From the NCBI RefSeq assembly GCF_018304825.1, contig NZ_CP072649.1, positions 186,001 to 250,000 on the forward strand: a DNA stretch of 64,000 bases. The letters run 5' to 3'. Of this stretch, positions 19,547 to 29,089 are shown in pieces. How positions within the stretch are numbered: the first letter of the stretch is position 1; each line of letters begins with the position of its first letter. Origin of the DNA: Chloracidobacterium validum (GTDB taxonomy: Bacteria > Acidobacteriota > Blastocatellia > Chloracidobacteriales > Chloracidobacteriaceae). Made by a program: the position numbers and the translations under genes. The notes beneath the pieces are model-generated. The model worked only from the letters and a program-made list of their open reading frames with translations, ran no database searches and was not told where the DNA came from.

Positions 19547-22500
19547 GTGTCACCTCCGGTCGCATAGAACGTTTGTGGTTGGGAAGTCAGCCCGGCCTCT
19601 TCATCAGCGCTGGCCTGCTGGTCGGCCAAACGGAGCACCGCCTCCAAATAGGCCGCGCCCCACCAGCCATAGCGGCGTTGCATGCGCCAGAAGCGCGCAC
19701 CGATGCCTGAGTCCAGTCGGTGCGGCGCCCGGTCTGCCCGCTGCCGCCCCGTGAGCCGGACGGCATAGGTCTGGTCAAGTAGCGTGGCCGTGAAATCAAT
19801 ATCGGTCGCCTCCAAATCCACGACCACCGGCGCAAAGGGACGGCCGCGGCCATGGTGCGTCCCGACCAAGTACAGCACGAGGTCACGTTCTTCGGCGTTG
19901 AAGGGGAGCGCCGGCTGGGCCGCTTCCAGCATCGTCACCGACAGCATCTCATGCCGAAAGCCCGAAGGCAGACCAGCCCGCTCCCGTGCTTGCTGCCGTT
20001 CATAAGGTGTCAGCGGAAACCCGTCAGATTTAGCCAACAACCTCTGCGGGGAGGCATCCAGAAGCCAGACTTCAGTGCAATCGGCCCGGCGCAGCAACGC
20101 CTGAAACCGTTCATCCGCCTTGCCCCAGTCATGTCCTTCCGCTGCCGCTAACAGAACGTCTTGCCGAATCGTCAGAGGCAACGCCTGAATCGTCCGCCGG
20201 ATTTCCTCCCGGACATCCCGACTGTGGTCGGCCAGCGTCACCGGCTCGGCACAAGTGACGTAGGACCGTTCATCCTCACCCTCATCTATCAGCGGGGTTG
20301 CCCAGTCCACAGCCGCGCCCAACCGCTTGCGCGTCACCAAAACGTAGCCGCGCCGGTCAGGATAAGGTTCGCGCAGGAGTCCAAGCTCGGGAGTTGCCAA
20401 CCGGCGCAGGTTGTCTATCAACCGCGCAAACTGCTCGCGCTCGGAGTGTTGCTCAACCTCATCGGCAAGCTCGCGCAGGGCCGCACGCCAGTCATCCAGG
20501 TTGAGCGTTGCTTCGGGGTCGGCCATGTGCTCAAACAGCGCTTTCAGGGTTGGTGTCTCAAGGCGGCCGTCGAAAAGGGCCGGATGCAGTCGCACAACAG
20601 CCCGGTCGCGGGCCGGACGGGCCGCTTCCTCGGCAACATCGGGCAAGGCGCCCGGCGGCAGATGGCCCAGCGCTTCCCAACCACCGACTTCAACGGGCAA
20701 AACAACGGTGTCGCCCGGCTGTATGTCATCTACGGCAACAAGCCGGCGATGCTCCTCCAGTCCGCGCCAGAGCAAGCCACGCCGTTCCGGTAGAAGGCTT
20801 TTGGGCCGGTCGTCAGCCGCTTCGCCAACCCCCAACAGGTCGCTGACATCGTCCTTCTTCCGATCCTCTCCAGTCAGCCACCGCCGCAAGCGCGACATCG
20901 GGACGGTCATGCATTCGGCGGCCGTCGGCGGAAGCAAGCTCACGACTTCACCCCAAGCTTCGGGCGAAAAGGCGCTGAGATCGGCGCGCCAGCAAACTTG
21001 CGCATCCGGTTCACCGGGCTGCGAGCCGTGAAGAAAGAGCGCAACCTGCGGGTCAAGCGATGGCCGCGGACTGGTCTGAACCAGCACGTCGAGGTATGCC
21101 GGAAGCAACGCGGCCGCGTCACGTCGCGCTGACGGGCCCAGGCAAGCCGCCGGCAGCCGGCCGTTTGCTCCATGAGCCGCCAAGAGGCCGTCAAAAGCCT
21201 CAATGCCGAAATCCACAACATTGTTGACAGCAACCTGTTGCAGCCACGCCCACGTCTGACCGAGAGCCTCGCCGTAAATCGGATCAGCCTGCTTGGCTTC
21301 GAGCGATTTTTCATCCATGAGGATGACCGCCTGGGCCTGAATCGGGCGTCCGCGCCGGTTGAGACGCCCCATGCGCTGGCGGAGCGCGTCAAGCGCCGCG
21401 CACTCGGTGATGAGCACGTCAACGTCGTAGTCCGCGCCGACTTCAAGGCACTGGGTTGAAACCACGATGCTCAACTCGGCGCTGTGGTCGGGACGGTCGG
21501 ACCCAATGCGTGCGCTGAGTCGCGCCTGCTGGGCGTCGCGGTCAATCGGCCGCATCGCCCCAATGACGAGTTCCACGCTGGCGTTCGGGAATGCCTTGTG
21601 CAGCGCCTCGTGAACGGCCTTCGCCGTGGCTACGCGATTGACCATGACCCCAATGGCGCATCCACCTGGAGCACCCTCGCCAAAGAGCGGAAACTGCGCG
21701 TCCGGGCAAGCGCCGGTCCTGATCTGGTCGGCCAGTGTCTGAACCTCAGTGACGATGGCCTTCACGATGTCCGGCACGCGCACCAGTCGCGCCGGCTTGG
21801 TCGCCTTGAGTATCTGCTTCAGCCGCGGCGTAGCGCGGTCTTCCGAGTCGAGTTGAAAGCTCTGGGCAGCGCCTACCACTGGAGTGGCGGTCATCGAAAC
21901 CACCACCAGCGGCCGCACGCCGATGTCCCGTTCCGCCCACTGCGCTGGGTCAAGATAATCGCGGACAGCCTGCAAGGTTTGGAGAAACGGACGGCTGATG
22001 TGAGCTTCGTCGAGCAGTACGAGACTGTCATAGGCAGCCAGTCCAGCTTGAATCGGCGCCGCCCCGGCCGAGACACCGTAGCCGCGAAACAACAGCCGTG
22101 ACCCAAACTGGTCAACAGTCGTGCAGACGATGAGCGGTTGGGTCGCCGACCGCGCCCACCGGTTGTCACGGTACAGACCGCCGCGTAGTTCAAGCACGTC
22201 GAGCGGTGGCGCACTTTCCGGCCGCAGCGTTGAAATCGCGCGCAATGCAGCCGCCACCCTGGCCAGGGTTGGATAACGCTGTGGGGACTGTTCGGCCGCG
22301 AGAAGGCTTTGCGCCAAGCGCAGCGCGCGCCGGTAAGCCTCATCCACGATGACGCGCCGGTTGACGCAAAAAAAGAAGCGCCGTGGGGCGGTGCGCTTGT
22401 TCGGTTCACAGTCTGCTTGACAGGCCAGGGCAAACACCCCGATGTCGAGCGTTGCCGTCTTGCCGCTACCAGTCGGCAAATCAATAACCTCAGGCCAGTT

Positions 22501-22605
22501 CCCGGCCACGACTTGCGCTGCCAGCCGACGCTGCCAAGGGTAGGGAGCGGTCGCATGAACTTCACGGAAAAAAGCTTCAAAGTCATCTATCGTAACGCGC
22601 GTCAT
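19543..22605 (-). CDS. cas3: CRISPR helicase-nuclease Cas3 with C-terminal HD domain
   Basis: 1020 aa from the ATG at 22605 (MTRVTIDDFEAF), 4 nt after the csb2 stop; the longer frame upstream overlaps csb2 and was rejected. Helicase first: Walker A PTGSGKT at residues 44-50, DEAH at about 199-202, QRMGRLNRRGR as motif VI. The HD nuclease is at the C-terminus: LADHSRDVREEI and AAEGHDWGKADERF, with the His-Asp pair at about 825-826. Helicase-then-HD order is the type I-G arrangement, opposite to most Cas3. It unwinds and degrades target DNA after Cascade binding. Coupled with both neighbours by close spacing or overlap. Confidence 0.94.
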   Translation of the reverse strand: MTRVTIDDFEAFFREVHATAPYPWQRRLAAQVVAGNWPEVIDLPTGSGKTATLDIGVFALACQADCEPNKRTAPRRFFFCVNRRVIVDEAYRRALRLAQSLLAAEQSPQRYPTLARVAAALRAISTLRPESAPPLDVLELRGGLYRDNRWARSATQPLIVCTTVDQFGSRLLFRGYGVSAGAAPIQAGLAAYDSLVLLDEAHISRPFLQTLQAVRDYLDPAQWAERDIGVRPLVVVSMTATPVVGAAQSFQLDSEDRATPRLKQILKATKPARLVRVPDIVKAIVTEVQTLADQIRTGACPDAQFPLFGEGAPGGCAIGVMVNRVATAKAVHEALHKAFPNASVELVIGAMRPIDRDAQQARLSARIGSDRPDHSAELSIVVSTQCLEVGADYDVDVLITECAALDALRQRMGRLNRRGRPIQAQAVILMDEKSLEAKQADPIYGEALGQTWAWLQQVAVNNVVDFGIEAFDGLLAAHGANGRLPAACLGPSARRDAAALLPAYLDVLVQTSPRPSLDPQVALFLHGSQPGEPDAQVCWRADLSAFSPEAWGEVVSLLPPTAAECMTVPMSRLRRWLTGEDRKKDDVSDLLGVGEAADDRPKSLLPERRGLLWRGLEEHRRLVAVDDIQPGDTVVLPVEVGGWEALGHLPPGALPDVAEEAARPARDRAVVRLHPALFDGRLETPTLKALFEHMADPEATLNLDDWRAALRELADEVEQHSEREQFARLIDNLRRLATPELGLLREPYPDRRGYVLVTRKRLGAAVDWATPLIDEGEDERSYVTCAEPVTLADHSRDVREEIRRTIQALPLTIRQDVLLAAAEGHDWGKADERFQALLRRADCTEVWLLDASPQRLLAKSDGFPLTPYERQQARERAGLPSGFRHEMLSVTMLEAAQPALPFNAEERDLVLYLVGTHHGRGRPFAPVVVDLEATDIDFTATLLDQTYAVRLTGRQRADRAPHRLDSGIGARFWRMQRRYGWWGAAYLEAVLRLADQQASADEEAGLTSQPQTFYATGGDT

Positions 22606-22609
22606 AGAA

Positions 22610-24181
22610 CTAACTCCGTGGATGACGAGGCTTGAGCGGTTTGAACAGCCCGTAGCCAAAAAAGCGTCCGGCGCCGAGCAAGACGGGGCCGACAACTGGC
22701 TCGGCAAATTGCAGAAACACGTGAAGCTGGGGCTTGGGCGCCGTCGCGCCCTTGACCAGATAGGGCGGAAAGCCGCCACCGAACTTGGCCTGCGCCGGGC
22801 GCGGCAAGGTCTGTCCGCGCAGTGGACGTTCCTTGGCAACGGCGCGCGGCGCGCCCACATGCCAGCTCGTCGGGTCGAAATCAATCACGACCGGTTCCGG
22901 CAATCCGGCACGGCGACAGGCGGTAAACAGCAGTTGACCGACTTCGGCTTCCCAAGCGGCCCGCTCCAGTAACCGGTTGGCTTTGGGGAAGCGGTCAAGG
23001 ACGACCGGCGTCACGCTGGCCCAGCAGATCGCTCCCTCTGGAAAGGCCGTCCAGGTTTCCGGGCGGAGTGTGGCGCGGGTGTCATCCCAGGCACGCTTGC
23101 GGAGGACCCAAACGCCGAGCCGTCCGAGCTTGAGCTGGATGGCGGCCGGTTGTCCCCGCGCGTCGAGGATGGACGGGCGCAGGATGGCACCCCGTTTGGG
23201 ACGGGGGATGTCCGGCGGAAAGGCCAGCGCGACGCCGAGCAGCCGACCGTCGGCATGTTCGTAGCCGACAAAGGGCAGTGGCAGGAATGCCAGGTGTCCA
23301 CGCCCATCGGCCAGTGGTTGGCCGTCAGCCTCGTGACCGCTGAGCCACGCCGGAGGCGGTTGCTGCGGAGAGCCTCGCATCAAGGTCGCCCGCAGGGCTT
23401 GCGTCACCTGAAGCGCAGCTTCAACCGGCAGGCTAGGGCCATCGGTCTGGGCCAACACAAACAAGTCCTGATCAAAGGCCGTCGCCTTCAAGGCCGTCAT
23501 TGCCGCTCTGGGGTTATCCCGCTGCGGCCGATAGCCGGTTGCCAACCCGATGGTCGGATGGCGTCCCGCTGCAAAAGCTTCACGCAAGCGTTCCAGCGAA
23601 GAAGCCTCATGCAGCCGGCGCAGTTGATGGTCGGCCAACCAGTCCTCGGTGTCCGTTTCAGGCAACCAACACACAAAGCCGGCTTCAGGCGTGGGGGGCG
23701 CGTCAGCCACCCACATCTGGACAAGCGAAGCAGAATGTCCCAAGCGCGTGACCTTGGCACAAAGCTGCGCCAGCGCCGGCCGGTGGGCTTCTGCGCCGGG
23801 AGCGTCGGGCCAGTGCAGGTAACACGGCGCATCGCCGACCCATACGGTTGGGAAGGTGCGTGGTTGTTTGCTTCGGGTGAGGGGAGCCGATTGCAGTTGG
23901 CCCGTGCCTTCAGGCCGGTCATTGACTGGGACATAGACGGTCGTTGTGCGCCGCCGGCTGCCACCCGTTGCCGGCAACCAAAGCGCCGGGTCGGGAAGTG
24001 AAGCCAACCACACCAACGCCTCGCCTTCAGCCGGGTTCGCCCCGGTTTCAAAAAAGGTGGCCGCCAGCGCCAGCCAGACGCGCGCTGGATGCGGCGGCCA
24101 CTCAGGCGCGTTGCGCGTCGCCGGATCGGTGGCGCGCGCGTAGCCGGTCAGGTACCGCCAGGCAAGCGTCAACATTGTCAT
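22610..24181 (-). CDS. csb2: Csb2, Cas5-Cas6-type fusion subunit of type I-G Cascade
   Basis: 523 aa. The start MLTLAWRYLTGYARATDP and the following WPPHPARVWLALAATFFETG segment are characteristic of Csb2 (GSU0054-like). The N-terminal half is Cas5-like. The C-terminal half ends HVFLQFAEPVVGPVLLGAGRFFGYGLFKP, whose glycine-rich GAGRFFGYGLF part is the Cas6/RAMP G-loop. It should process pre-crRNA at the repeat stem and stay bound to the crRNA. It overlaps csb1 by 4 nt and is followed 4 nt later by cas3. Confidence 0.9.
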   Translation of the reverse strand: MTMLTLAWRYLTGYARATDPATRNAPEWPPHPARVWLALAATFFETGANPAEGEALVWLASLPDPALWLPATGGSRRRTTTVYVPVNDRPEGTGQLQSAPLTRSKQPRTFPTVWVGDAPCYLHWPDAPGAEAHRPALAQLCAKVTRLGHSASLVQMWVADAPPTPEAGFVCWLPETDTEDWLADHQLRRLHEASSLERLREAFAAGRHPTIGLATGYRPQRDNPRAAMTALKATAFDQDLFVLAQTDGPSLPVEAALQVTQALRATLMRGSPQQPPPAWLSGHEADGQPLADGRGHLAFLPLPFVGYEHADGRLLGVALAFPPDIPRPKRGAILRPSILDARGQPAAIQLKLGRLGVWVLRKRAWDDTRATLRPETWTAFPEGAICWASVTPVVLDRFPKANRLLERAAWEAEVGQLLFTACRRAGLPEPVVIDFDPTSWHVGAPRAVAKERPLRGQTLPRPAQAKFGGGFPPYLVKGATAPKPQLHVFLQFAEPVVGPVLLGAGRFFGYGLFKPLKPRHPRS

Positions 24182-25509
24182 TCGTCTCCTTCATTGGTCT
24201 TGCTTTTCGCCAAGTGTTGGCTCTTGACCACCAGCTTCACGAGGTCGTCGGACGGGGTGAGCCGGAGTGGTTGGTCAAGCCACGGAAGCCCAAGCTTCTT
24301 GGCCTCTGTGACGGCTGCGTTGAACAGGTCAACGGCTGCCTCGGCGCTCAGGGACAGGTCAGCCTCGATGTGGCCCGGCTTGCCGAGGATTTCCCAGCGC
24401 AGCGGTTCGGTTGGCCAGAGCAGGCAGCGGGAACGCAGGTCAAGACCGGCTTCGGCCGCGAGGACTGCCGCGCATAAGCCCAGGGCAGCCAAGACCGTCT
24501 GGGCCGCGGCGTCCACGTGGTCGTCGTGCCGGCCGTTGAGTGGAAAACGCAAACGCCGCAGCGCCGGCAGTGACAAGACAATGGTCTGCTCGGCAACCTC
24601 AATCGTGACGCCGCCACCGAGGTAAGCGCCGTCCCGATCGCGCTTGGAAATGGATGGCGTAACGTTGCCATGGTTGGCCTCCGACGGTCGCCCGTCTTCT
24701 CCGAGTTTTGCCGGGCCCTTTTCTTCCTTGCCGGTCTTTGACTTGTTCGTTTTGATGACGGCTTTTTCGGGGGTGAGCGTCCAGCCGAACGGGGCATCCT
24801 CCGGTGTTTTGTACAGCGGGCCGGCCTTGAGCTGGATGCCCAGCGGATCGATCCGGCTGCTGGTCTTGGCGCCCAGGACGGCATTGATCCCGATGATTTC
24901 GCTGACCAGAGCGCGCTCGACCTTGGCCCCCAGCCCGCCTTTCGGGCCGGTCGAATCCCACATGCCAAACAGCAGCGCCGTCGGGCACAGCTCAAACAGC
25001 GGCGTGGCGTTCCTTGCCGAAGCTTCCCGCAGGCGTTTTCCGTAGGTGGATTCGTGCTTGGGGTTGGCCGAGCGAAACGCCTTTTGGCTTCCGTTTTCGT
25101 CAACGAGGCTATCGCGCAAGATGGCATCCACGATGCGGTGCGGCGCTTGGAGCGAGGACACCTTGCCAATCGGCTCAATCAAACGCAGGTTTTCCGCCAA
25201 GTCGGTGCCCGGGAAATAGCGTGTAAAGTCCACTTCGATGATCGGCAGTGTCAGCCGATTACGATCAACCGCCTGTTGCAGGGCATCCTCCATGCGATTG
25301 GCCTGCGACTGGACGGAATCCAGAAGGACACACCGCACCGGGTTGGCATCGTTGGGCAGTCGCCGTTCCTCGATGGCGTAGAGTCCACCCTCGTAGGTTG
25401 GGGGAAACACTTTCGTTCCCCTTCCGCCGGCCGGCTGGAGTTCGAGCCGGCAGCGAAAAGCCGTTGCGTTTTGGACGACTTGTTGGAGTTTTTCGAGTGA
25501 CAGCGTCAT
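24178..25509 (-). CDS. csb1: Csb1, Cas7-type backbone subunit of type I-G Cascade
   Basis: 443 aa from the ATG at 25509, preceded by GAGGAG at 8 nt; the longer frame to 25545 lacks such a site. Family blocks of Csb1/GSU0053 include the N-terminal LEKLQQVVQNATAFRCRLEL, then CVLLDSVQSQANRMEDAL and FGMWDSTGPKGG. Several copies would form the helical backbone along the crRNA spacer. It is the first gene of the operon, so the cas promoter should lie in 25510-25965, among tandem repeats. Confidence 0.92.
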   Translation of the reverse strand: MTLSLEKLQQVVQNATAFRCRLELQPAGGRGTKVFPPTYEGGLYAIEERRLPNDANPVRCVLLDSVQSQANRMEDALQQAVDRNRLTLPIIEVDFTRYFPGTDLAENLRLIEPIGKVSSLQAPHRIVDAILRDSLVDENGSQKAFRSANPKHESTYGKRLREASARNATPLFELCPTALLFGMWDSTGPKGGLGAKVERALVSEIIGINAVLGAKTSSRIDPLGIQLKAGPLYKTPEDAPFGWTLTPEKAVIKTNKSKTGKEEKGPAKLGEDGRPSEANHGNVTPSISKRDRDGAYLGGGVTIEVAEQTIVLSLPALRRLRFPLNGRHDDHVDAAAQTVLAALGLCAAVLAAEAGLDLRSRCLLWPTEPLRWEILGKPGHIEADLSLSAEAAVDLFNAAVTEAKKLGLPWLDQPLRLTPSDDLVKLVVKSQHLAKSKTNEGDE

Positions 25510-25570
25510 GATGGTTACTCCTCGATGAAATTGGTTTCTTGCCAACCGACCGGGTGTGCGCAGGTAGTGG

Positions 25571-25857
25571 GCCGTGTCGGCATCGGTAGCAGACTACGCC
25601 ACTTCGGACGCCATTGCCGGGCTCGCAAGCTTGCGGCGGAAAGGAATGAATGTTCTGTCCGCCAGGGCCACGCCTACCGGTCATGTGTCACAGGCATTCC
25701 TGCCTGTGGCGTGCCGTGTCGGCATCAGTAGCAGGCTACGCCACTTCAGACGCCATTGCCGGGCTTGCAAGCTTGCGGCAGAAAGGAATGAATGTTCTGT
25801 CCGCCAGGGCCACGCCTACCGGTCATGTGTCACAGGCATTCCTGCCTGTGGCGTGCC
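25571..25857. repeat. tandem duplication, two copies with 142-bp period
   Basis: The segment starting GCCGTGTCGGCATC at 25571 is repeated from 25713 with only a few substitutions, ending around 25857. Each copy ends with the palindrome ACAGGCATTCCTGCCTGT (25690-25707 and 25832-25849). The whole intergenic stretch 25510-25965 has no convincing gene. It lies directly upstream of the cas operon, whose promoter must be nearby, perhaps in 25510-25570. Confidence 0.9.
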
Positions 25858-25965
25858 GAACCGCGCTTTGTGGCTTTCTAGGCGGTCAGGCGCAGTGCCG
25901 CTCAAGAGGCAGTTTTGATGCGTTGGTGGATGCCGGCCGCGGGATGACCAGCGAAGCCATCGCGT

Positions 25966-26448
25966 CTAGGGGCGTTCCAGCGCAGCGGCCGAAAGTGTCG
26001 TCGCGCTGACAAGCGTCCCGCGACAGCGCGGAGACCCACACCGGCAGGGATAATCGCGTCGCCAGGTTTCCAGGTCGCCGTCCGCGACTTGCAGGTGGTA
26101 GTCCATCGTCAGTTCCGCGCCCGGCTGGATGTCGGTGATGGCTTCGATGAAGATACGCCCATCGGCTTCCTGGACGCTTTCACAGTTTGGTTCGCAGGCG
26201 TGATTGATGTAGCGCGCGAGATTGCCAAAGCGCCCGCCATCCAAAAGTGTGTGCTCGTCAATCGTGAAAAGGAACGTGTGGGTCGTCTGCGCCAGCTTGC
26301 GCGCATACCGGCGATCAGCCTCTTCCCGGCTAATCCGCTCGCCTTTGTACTCGATGATGCGCGCGCGGGCCGGAATGCGCGTCAGCGCAAAGACACCCCA
26401 GCCATGAATGACTGACCGGCGCACTTCACAGAGGTGATGACGTTGCAT
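25966..26448 (-). CDS. SET-domain protein (protein lysine methyltransferase-like)
   Basis: 160 aa from the ATG at 26448 (MQRHHLCEVRRS); the frame is open further upstream but runs under the next gene. It is almost entirely a SET domain: GWGVFALTRIPARARIIEY, then GNLARYINHACEPNCES (the NH..C pseudoknot motif) and GAELTMDYH. A post-SET cysteine cluster YPCRCGSPRCRG follows and should bind zinc with the earlier Cys. Such bacterial proteins methylate lysines on proteins using S-adenosylmethionine. The target is unknown. Confidence 0.88.
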   Translation of the reverse strand: MQRHHLCEVRRSVIHGWGVFALTRIPARARIIEYKGERISREEADRRYARKLAQTTHTFLFTIDEHTLLDGGRFGNLARYINHACEPNCESVQEADGRIFIEAITDIQPGAELTMDYHLQVADGDLETWRRDYPCRCGSPRCRGTLVSATTLSAAALERP

Positions 26449-26503
26449 GGCGCGACCCAACCCAGGCCCGAAGTCGCTGGGGGTGACTGCTGTCCGCGGA
26501 CCC

Positions 26504-27178
26504 TCACGCCATCGGGACAGTCGAGGCCCCGCTTGGCTGCCAGCTAATCCGAAACCGACATTCTGGCGCGCCCTCGCGGCGACAACTGGTGACGGTAACG
26601 TCAGGATTGATGCCCCCACAGAGTTCGACGGCGCGGGTAAAGTAGCCAATGCCGGATTGGCAATACTGCGATGGCGGCGGCGTATCGTAAGCGAGGCAAA
26701 CCGTCCCAGAGCGACGCGGTCCAGTTCGACTTTCCGGCTCATAGCGCGCGCTGCCAAAGGTCTGGAATGTTGGCGACACAACGGCTGAAAGCTGGAGAAA
26801 GCCGTCCACGTCGCGGTGAACGAGGCTTTCGTATGTGCCGCCAATGTTGAGTTCAGCCGAGAATGCGCCTAACGCTTCGAGGATGTTGGGCGTCATCTCG
26901 CCAAGGGCCGATGCAATGGCCGCGTCAAGCCGAACGAGGAGTCCGAGTTCATACCATTCGCCAACGAAAACCGTTTTGGTGAGTGTTGCGCGGTCACTCT
27001 CCGGGAGGTCCTGCAAGATGCGCTTGAGCGTTGCGATGCCATGTTTCATCTGCACGTAGAGCAAGCGTGACTTGATGAGGCTGCCCTGAACTTTCCAGTG
27101 GGTGATCGTGGAAAGCTGGGCCGCCCGCTCATCATTCGTAATGGTGCGGCAGCAGATTGGGCGTGACATTGTATCCAT
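26504..27178 (-). CDS. TIGR02265/DUF2378-like protein, function unknown
   Basis: 224 aa from the ATG at 27178, which has GGAG at 7 nt. The middle part (GSLIKSRLLYVQMKHG, LKRILQDLPESDR, WYELGLLVRLDAAIA) resembles the TIGR02265 family known from myxobacteria. The C-terminal TSCRREGAPECRFRISW recalls the end of V4R-type small-ligand domains. No catalytic motif is visible. It precedes the SET gene by 55 bp on the same strand, so they may be co-expressed. A regulatory or ligand-sensing role is a guess. Confidence 0.55.
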   Translation of the reverse strand: MDTMSRPICCRTITNDERAAQLSTITHWKVQGSLIKSRLLYVQMKHGIATLKRILQDLPESDRATLTKTVFVGEWYELGLLVRLDAAIASALGEMTPNILEALGAFSAELNIGGTYESLVHRDVDGFLQLSAVVSPTFQTFGSARYEPESRTGPRRSGTVCLAYDTPPPSQYCQSGIGYFTRAVELCGGINPDVTVTSCRREGAPECRFRISWQPSGASTVPMA

Positions 27179-27285
27179 GGAAAAACTCCACTGATTCGGG
27201 GCGGCCGTTGGGCGCACTGCCTAAAGCTGCGGAACAGGGAAACCGGGGGCGCAGGCTGTTCCGGGTCGGCGCTTGGGCTAACGGT

Positions 27286-28647
27286 TCATAGACTTTCTCC
27301 CCAAGCATTGTCAAAGCGCGTGCAGGTCTTGATGAATGCCAAGTCAACGGTTCCGGTCGGACCATTGCGCTGCTTGGCAACGATGAGTTCCGCCCGCCCG
27401 GCATTGTCTTCGGTCGGGTTGTACATTTCTTCGCGGAAAATGAAGGCAACCACGTCGGCGTCTTGCTCGATGCTGCCGCTTTCGCGCAAGTCGGACAGGA
27501 GCGGGCGATGGTCGGCGCGTGTTTCAGAGGCGCGGCTCAGTTGTGAGAGCGCGATCAGCGGCACATCAAGCTCTTTGGCGAGGCCCTTGAGGTCGCGCGA
27601 AATTTGTGAAACCTCCGTCTGCCGATTCTCGGCGCGTCCGCGACCACGGACGAGCTGGAGATAGTCCACAATCAGCAGGTCTAACCGCTTGTGTTGGGCT
27701 TTGAGCCGCCGGGCCTTGGCGCGCATTTCCGCCACGGAGATGCCAGGCGTGTCGTCAATGAAAATCTGCGCGGTGGTCATGACTTCGAGGGCTTCGGCGA
27801 GCTTTTTCCATTCATCACGGTTGAGGTAGCCACTGCGCAGGCGTTGTGAATCCACGCGGCTCTGGGCGCAGAGCAGACGCATGACCAACGATTCCTTTGA
27901 CATTTCGAGCGAAAAAATGCCAACGCACTTGCCATCCTCAACGGCAGCATGTTGGGCAATGTTGAGACAAAAGGCCGTCTTGCCGGCCGACGGCCGCGCC
28001 GCAACGATGATGAGGTCGGACGACTGCAAGCCATTGGTCAACCGGTCGAAGTCGGTGAAGCCGGTTGCCAGTCCCGTCAGCCGTCCACTGTTTTCCTGAG
28101 CGGTTTCGACGCGGTGAAGCTGGGTTCGGGCGACGTCCGCAACCGGCACAAAGCCGCCACGAATACGGGCTTCTCCGACTTCAAAGATACGGCGTTCGAG
28201 TTCTTCGATGATGGTCTGGGCGTCTTTGTCTCCGCGCCGGCAGGCGTCAATGCCGTCCCGGCAAACTTCCAGCGCCTGCCGCAGCATGGACTTGTCTTTG
28301 ACCGTTCTGGCATAGGCTTCGAGGTTGGCCGGGTTGGCGTACCCGTCGAGCAGAGCCGACAGCGCCGTAACCCCGCCGACACTGTCGAGTTGGTCGCGCT
28401 GGCGCAGCCCGGTCGCCAGGGTGGTCGGGTCAATCGGCTGACCCTGCTCGAACAACACCCGCATGACATCAAAAATCTGCTGGTGACTCGGACGGAAGAA
28501 GTCCTCTGGCTTGAGCAGTTCGAGCGCCTCAGAACAGGCCCCGTTGTCGAGCAGAATGGATGCCAAAATACTGCGTTCCGCATCCAGGTCGTGTGGAAGC
28601 GGATAGTCTGAACCGGTGGAGTCATTCTTGCTCGAACGTGCGGGCAT
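27286..28647 (-). CDS. dnaB: replicative DNA helicase DnaB
   Basis: 453 aa from the ATG at 28647 (MPARSSKND), the usual DnaB size; the frame continues 60 codons upstream but that extension has no DnaB character. The N-terminal helical domain (PHDLDAERSILASILLD) binds primase. The RecA-like core has Walker A ARPSAGKTAF, LLIVDYLQL (Walker B) and QISRDLKGLAKEL. The end, QRNGPTGTVDLAFI, is the arginine-finger region. It unwinds the chromosomal fork as a hexamer. No intein is present. The ribosome-binding site is weak, so the start is uncertain. Confidence 0.93.
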   Translation of the reverse strand: MPARSSKNDSTGSDYPLPHDLDAERSILASILLDNGACSEALELLKPEDFFRPSHQQIFDVMRVLFEQGQPIDPTTLATGLRQRDQLDSVGGVTALSALLDGYANPANLEAYARTVKDKSMLRQALEVCRDGIDACRRGDKDAQTIIEELERRIFEVGEARIRGGFVPVADVARTQLHRVETAQENSGRLTGLATGFTDFDRLTNGLQSSDLIIVAARPSAGKTAFCLNIAQHAAVEDGKCVGIFSLEMSKESLVMRLLCAQSRVDSQRLRSGYLNRDEWKKLAEALEVMTTAQIFIDDTPGISVAEMRAKARRLKAQHKRLDLLIVDYLQLVRGRGRAENRQTEVSQISRDLKGLAKELDVPLIALSQLSRASETRADHRPLLSDLRESGSIEQDADVVAFIFREEMYNPTEDNAGRAELIVAKQRNGPTGTVDLAFIKTCTRFDNAWGESL

Positions 28648-29089
28648 GCGTGTGAGATACGGCGGACACTGAACGGTGCGCCAGGACAAAGGCCAGACAG
28701 CGTGCCCAGCCCGATTGGAACGTGGGTTTGCCCATCGCGCCGTAACCCTCGCTCGTTCAGGGACGGAGATGGCGGGCGCGGTTTTCCACCCAGCGAGCTG
28801 TCGCGGTTGCTCGATGCTCACCGTCAACCTAGAGTAGCCAACAAGCTAGAGTAGCCAACAAGAAACGTCAATCAGCCTTCAAGCGTCAGCCTTCAAGGTT
28901 GAACGCAAACCGGCCCCCGACCAGAGGCGGCCACGGCGCTCGGTTTGCCATTGGCCGCCTCAGATGGCGACGACTTCCAGCAAACATTGACCCAGTGCCG
29001 TCACATCCCTTATCCATGGTTGGCCAGCGATTCGTTCACGCTGGCGGCTGGGTACACCCCGCGATTCCTCGTCCCCACCGCAAAGACCT
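28648..29089. other. divergent intergenic region with a short tandem repeat
   Basis: 442 bp between dnaB and the plus-strand gene at 29090. It contains CTAGAGTAGCCAACAAG twice in tandem (28829-28845 and 28846-28862), then TCAGCCTTCAAG twice close by. No coding frame with a family signature is seen. It should hold the dnaB promoter. Confidence 0.5.

Noticed and set aside
22606-22884. 93-codon N-terminal extension of Cas3
   Set aside because: It lies inside csb2 in another frame. The ATG at 22605, 4 nt after the csb2 stop, gives the normal helicase start.
28648-28827. 60-codon N-terminal extension of DnaB
   Set aside because: The extra residues have no DnaB similarity; the shorter 453-aa product has the usual length.
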